A stretch of DNA of 64,000 nucleotides from Fomitopsis serialis (Eukaryota > Basidiomycota > Agaricomycetes > Polyporales > Fomitopsidaceae): positions 294,021 to 358,020 of the forward strand of contig NW_025954995.1 in assembly GCF_022376445.1 (NCBI RefSeq). Reading direction: 5' to 3'. The position numbers and the translations under genes were made by a program. The stretch's first letter is position 1; each line of letters opens with the position of its first letter. Below the pieces are notes generated by a model. That model saw only the letters and a list, made by a program, of their open reading frames with translations. It made no database searches and had not been told where the DNA came from. Shown here in pieces: positions 59,997-64,000 of the stretch.

Positions 59997-62900
59997 ATGC
60001 CTGCGTCTACTCGAGCCGTCCTACGACGGGGACTTCGCGACCTGTGCGCTCAGCGACAGCCAGGACGAAGGCGAACACGATCACCCCCGACGACCTGGCG
60101 AATGAAGTTGCAAACAAGTTGACTATAAAAGACTCGTGCACGATAAAGGGCAAAACAAAGGCTACATCGACAACACAAACCATCGAGACGCGTAGGGCAG
60201 ATGCAATGCGCACAGTCAATACTGCATCCCGAACTCTGTCGGACCTTTTAGCAGGCGGTCCAGCAAAGAAGAGCCAGAAAGGGATAGGCGATCTTATAAG
60301 GTCGTCTTGCAGCGCTCTAAGAGCTCTCAGAGAGCTCAGTCCTGGAGACGTTGACACCGAGCGTGCAGCCTCGAGTATTGCTGGGAAGTTGGTCTCGCTT
60401 GAGATGGTACGTGCCATCTGCCTGATTGAATGCTCTTAGATAGGTTTTTCAACATTGTATACCTAGGACGACGCAGCTGTACAGATTTTGGCCGACATGC
60501 GACCGGCGCTGAGCACACTCTGCGCACCTAACGGCCTGCCGTCCACCGAACCTCTGCCTTCTCAGCTCCCAGCTCTGCCCCTTCCATGCCATGACGCTCA
60601 AATACCGGAGACGGTTATGGTTTTGGTAGCTACATTCCTACTCCACTCCATGTCTGTGCTATCCCGGCGCACGGACGACGTAGCGGCGATGCTCACAACA
60701 CTACGCGACCCCTCTATCCCGTCCCTATTCCTTTGGGCGCCGACCTTCAAGGTTCTGCCTTCTAAACATCACGACTCTCTGTTCACGCGCACATATACAG
60801 CCATGGCGAAGGCAGCGTCTTTGCCCGGCGTTGCAATGCAGCATGCCTTCGGTCTACGGATGTACGCTCTCGAATGCCTCGCTCAGACGCGTCCTGGGGT
60901 CATTGTTCCTGAGACGTTCTGGGAGCAAGCTGTTAAGTGGGCACGTTTCCATGCCGCGGAGCCCGTCGCCGGCGACGAGTCGAGGACACAGGATATCCTG
61001 CAGTCAGTTCAGCGTCTGGTGCTCTCAATTAGCCAGCGTGAAGACGACTCCTCTTTCATCGGAAGCCCAGGCTTTTCAAGGTTCTGTGAAGTGTGGGTAC
61101 TGTGGGCTCAGCAGGTATGTTTCATATGTACTTGATGATAAGAGACGCGCTCACATACGACTAGATGGGAGATATCGAAGCCATCGACAGGATCATACAA
61201 CTTCGGCAGAACAAGGGATTTGAAATGGATTCCTCCCCAGCCTCTTCGAGTACTACTTTCGCGGACTCAGTAATCATGCCACACGCCATGGATGCAGCCA
61301 CGGTATGCATGATGTTGTCGCAAGCAACTGCTGTGTTCGAGCGATGGGCAGGTGAATATATTCCCTGACTAAATCATCTTGTCTGGTGCTGAATTGTCTT
61401 TCAGAGTGCCTCCCTCAAGACCGTGCCGCTCGTTTTGACGCGGCAGCTGCGGCTGTCAGCAACGCTCACCCGCTAATATGCGAGTATGCTGACGAGACAC
61501 TGCGCGCACGAGACAAAGTCCGCCGGGCTCTGGAGCGACTGAGGAGGACGGTCATCAAAGTACTCGAGCCCACAGCCCAAGAGAACGCTGCAAATGCATC
61601 TCTGCCAGAAGACGCCAGGGCTGGTGCGCGCAAAATCTTGCAGCTGATCAGTAAGATTTTAATGGACGCTGTGCGCGAGGTGCGTATAATCTCAGACCCT
61701 GTTCTTTCCCCGTGAAGCTGAGATCCTAGCAGAATATCGAGAACGACGGCGTCACAGTGGTCGACTCCGATCTCGCGACGCCTGCTTTGGAGACATTACT
61801 CGTCCTTGCGCGCACCTCCTTAATCATCCGCAATCCCGATACGTACGTAACAGCCTGGGATGCGCTTCAGCAAGCCAAGGCGCTCGTCTTTCAGCATGTC
61901 GTCGGTTGCGGGTCGCGCGCTGCGACCACGACGGCGGAAGTGATCCTTGACGTGATCCGACACCCCCACGAGAAGAGCGCGCATGACCAGGTTGGCTGGA
62001 CGTCGGCGACCACGGCTACACTCGCCAACTACACCCGCTGTGTTGCCGGCGCGTTCCATAACGTTGCGGGGACGCTCTGCCAGGCGGACCGCCTCTCGCA
62101 TGCGGTGAGGTTCTTGAATGAAGGATGTGCCTTGGGAAAACTAGCGTTGGCGATGCACCAGACGGCTATGGACGATGTGAGCGAGGTTGGTGAAGAGGAG
62201 GGTGCACGCGACAGGGAAGGGTGGAAGCAGCTCGAGGAGCAGCTGTGGCACAGATGGGAGATTCTGGGTGTCTGTCAGGCAAAGACAGGTGACCGCAAGG
62301 TTTGTAATCCAGAATATATGACTTCCCGTACTGACGAGGCTGTGATGTTCGCAGCTGGCATTTGACGCATTCATAGAAGCGATCAAGGTCCTCCCGTTGG
62401 ATCTGAGCTCTGTATGCGACAGTCTCGGGACCTCTACCGCATCTGCTATTTTCGAGATATCTCCGTCTCTCCAGCAGCTGGGCAAGATCTTGGACCGAGT
62501 CACGTACATGGGTGCATGCGAGCTCTTTTTCGAGCCCGAGGTCATCTCCGCGAAGAGCTGGTACCCTGTTACGCCCAACGCTGGTTCCCGGTATACGACC
62601 CACGCAAAACACAAAGCGTTCGTCGGCGCTCTGCTCGAACGGCAGGTTGCTGGACTGGAAGGGAGCAGATGGAAGCAAGGCGTCGACCGGATCGTGCAAC
62701 AGTTGCTCCGCCACGCTCTTGCCGTCTACGAGGCAGCGCTCTTCCCCGTCAGACGCGCGAGGGTTTTCCTGCAACTACTGGAGGGCGCATACTATGTGAC
62801 GGACGAGCGCGATGGTGGTAAGGTCTTGGGCATGTCTGCCGAAGACGTTGGCACTCAAGTACGGGCCCTGCTGAACTGTGAAGTAAGTCTCTTCCAGGCT

Positions 62901-64000
62901 CGTCAACTTCACTGTGCACTCAACAAAACCAGGATCCAGGCTGTGACGCAGGCTTTACCGAGATCCGAACTGGGTTGCTCGCGACGCTGCATCTATGGCT
63001 CGCCCTGCATGCTCACCGTTACATGGCAGCGGATGCCGGTTTCACGACTATTGCTCGTCATGCCAACGAAGCATGTTCGATACTGAAGAGCCTGGTACGA
63101 CAAACCCAAGAGCATCGGGCGATCGGCAATCCCTTGTGAAGATCAAGTCTCCCAAGGAGCTGCGAGTCGCCACAAAGAAGCCGGCGAAGAGAACAGTAGC
63201 CACGTCGAAGCCCCGGAGCGGAATCCCGAGAACAACCAGAATGACGCGAGTGCAAATCACGGAGCCACCAGTCACTCCCAAGCCTCGTAGAGGTGTGTTG
63301 CTTCTGCTTGCTCCCCGCCGAGGTTGTGCTCACTGGAGGTTTGCAGCGTTAAACGACGTCTCATTGAATGCTACCGTCAAGGTGTCGCAGGAGGTATTAC
63401 CTGTCAAGCCAAAATCTTCGACAACGATCTTCGACAATTTGCCCGCTGCTGTTGCCCTCATCCGTAAGTTATATGACAAGACTGCCAGTATAATGCTCAT
63501 TGAGAGTGTTGATCCTTGCAGAGATGGTCGCACAGTTATCCGGCATGCTGGGTCATATTTTTGTCAAAGTGCAGTTGCTCAGTCTTGCAAGAAGATTGAG
63601 CGAGCAAAATGCTAGCGATACATCCCGAGGTATGCGTTCAGACTGACGGTCATCCTGAACTGCGCTGATGTAATGGCTGCCAGAGTACCTGGTGACCTCA
63701 ATCGAGCTTGCATACGAATATTCTCAATTGGGGCGTGCAAACAAAGCACTCTCCATATACTCGCACGTTCTGCAAGCTGCGGGAAAAGAATTCGACCCAG
63801 AGATCCGCGCACTTCTGTATCTGCGGCACGCTGAGTCGCTTGCCGCTGCGGGACAAGTGCTACAGAGGTACGAGGTTTCGTTTCTCCTTCTAGACAAAGT
63901 ACTCAGTCGGTCACAGTGCTAGTGCATATTGTGAGGCGATGGCCCTTGTAGATTCTCTGTCCTCGATGGAGGAGAAAGGCGTCACAACATCAGAGAAGGT
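59997..64000 (+). CDS. ESP1: Separase, N-terminal part (runs past the right edge)
   Basis: Cysteine protease that cleaves cohesin at anaphase; only the helical-repeat N-terminal region is in the window. Exons 59997-60406, 60467-61114, 61165-61351, 61405-61679, 61733-62299, 62355-62882, 62933 to about 63290, then about 63349-63463, 63523-63632 and 63685-63868, and on past 63930. The sequence is a series of alpha-helical, TPR-like units (for example [12 protein letters not shown] near 63720) as in fungal ESP1; no catalytic H or C motif can be checked here. The frame shifts by one base near 60020 (one C short in GTCCTACG) and near 63130 (one base short in CCCTTG). The identification rests on size, repeat style and family feel, so it is less certain than other calls. 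Confidence 0.65.

Overview
The window is nuclear DNA of a filamentous basidiomycete, most likely an Agaricomycete wood or litter decayer (inferred). Genes are broken by many short GT-AG introns, mostly 40-68 nt. The families fit this group: a GH131 glucanase, GH16 laminarinase-type enzymes, a KRE6/SKN1 cell-wall GH16 protein, a microsomal-type P450, F-box proteins and an Ulp2-type SUMO protease. There is no bacterial or organellar signature, no rRNA and no CRISPR, and I saw no tRNA.

Layout. 1-12.1 kb is gene-dense: GH131 (cut at the left edge), a membrane-anchored S33/TAP-like serine hydrolase, KRE6/SKN1 and ULP2, all on the plus strand. 12.7-43.5 kb is looser and holds seven members of one zinc-finger family. 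Between them lie an F-box/LRR gene, a divergent SDR/FAD-oxidoreductase pair, an alpha/beta hydrolase, an 821-bp non-autonomous transposon (25107-25927), a second F-box gene and a decayed esterase. 44.2-58.6 kb holds two GH16 paralogues flanking an epoxide hydrolase and a P450 gene. The P450 is interrupted by two near-identical 3.25-kb transposons in opposite orientation (48727-51976 and 53118-56363). 58.7-64 kb holds thymidylate synthase (minus) and separase (plus, cut at the right edge), which share a 279-bp promoter with two MluI cell-cycle boxes.

Main observations. (1) A lineage-type family of proteins with an ordered C-x4-C...H-x4-H, C-x-W...C...H-x4-H and C2HC finger set, present in full, two-finger and one-finger forms. 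A palindrome with TCCAC/GTGGA half-sites recurs upstream of three members. (2) Two inverted Pack-type elements, each carrying a nitrilase (N-terminal amidase-like) fragment, inserted into two exons of one P450; transcription through the locus would give a 3.2-kb hairpin RNA. (3) An 821-bp element with about 94-bp inverted termini and 19 copies of GAACAT/ATGTTC. (4) Single-base frame breaks, mostly one missing base in a homopolymer, in several otherwise conserved genes; the two transposon copies also differ in homopolymer lengths, which suggests assembly error for at least some.

Exon joins were worked out by eye from reading-frame continuity and family likeness. Where phases add up across a whole gene (KRE6, SDR, hydrolase, GH16-2, TS, most zinc-finger genes) they are reliable. 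Where they do not, the entry says so.
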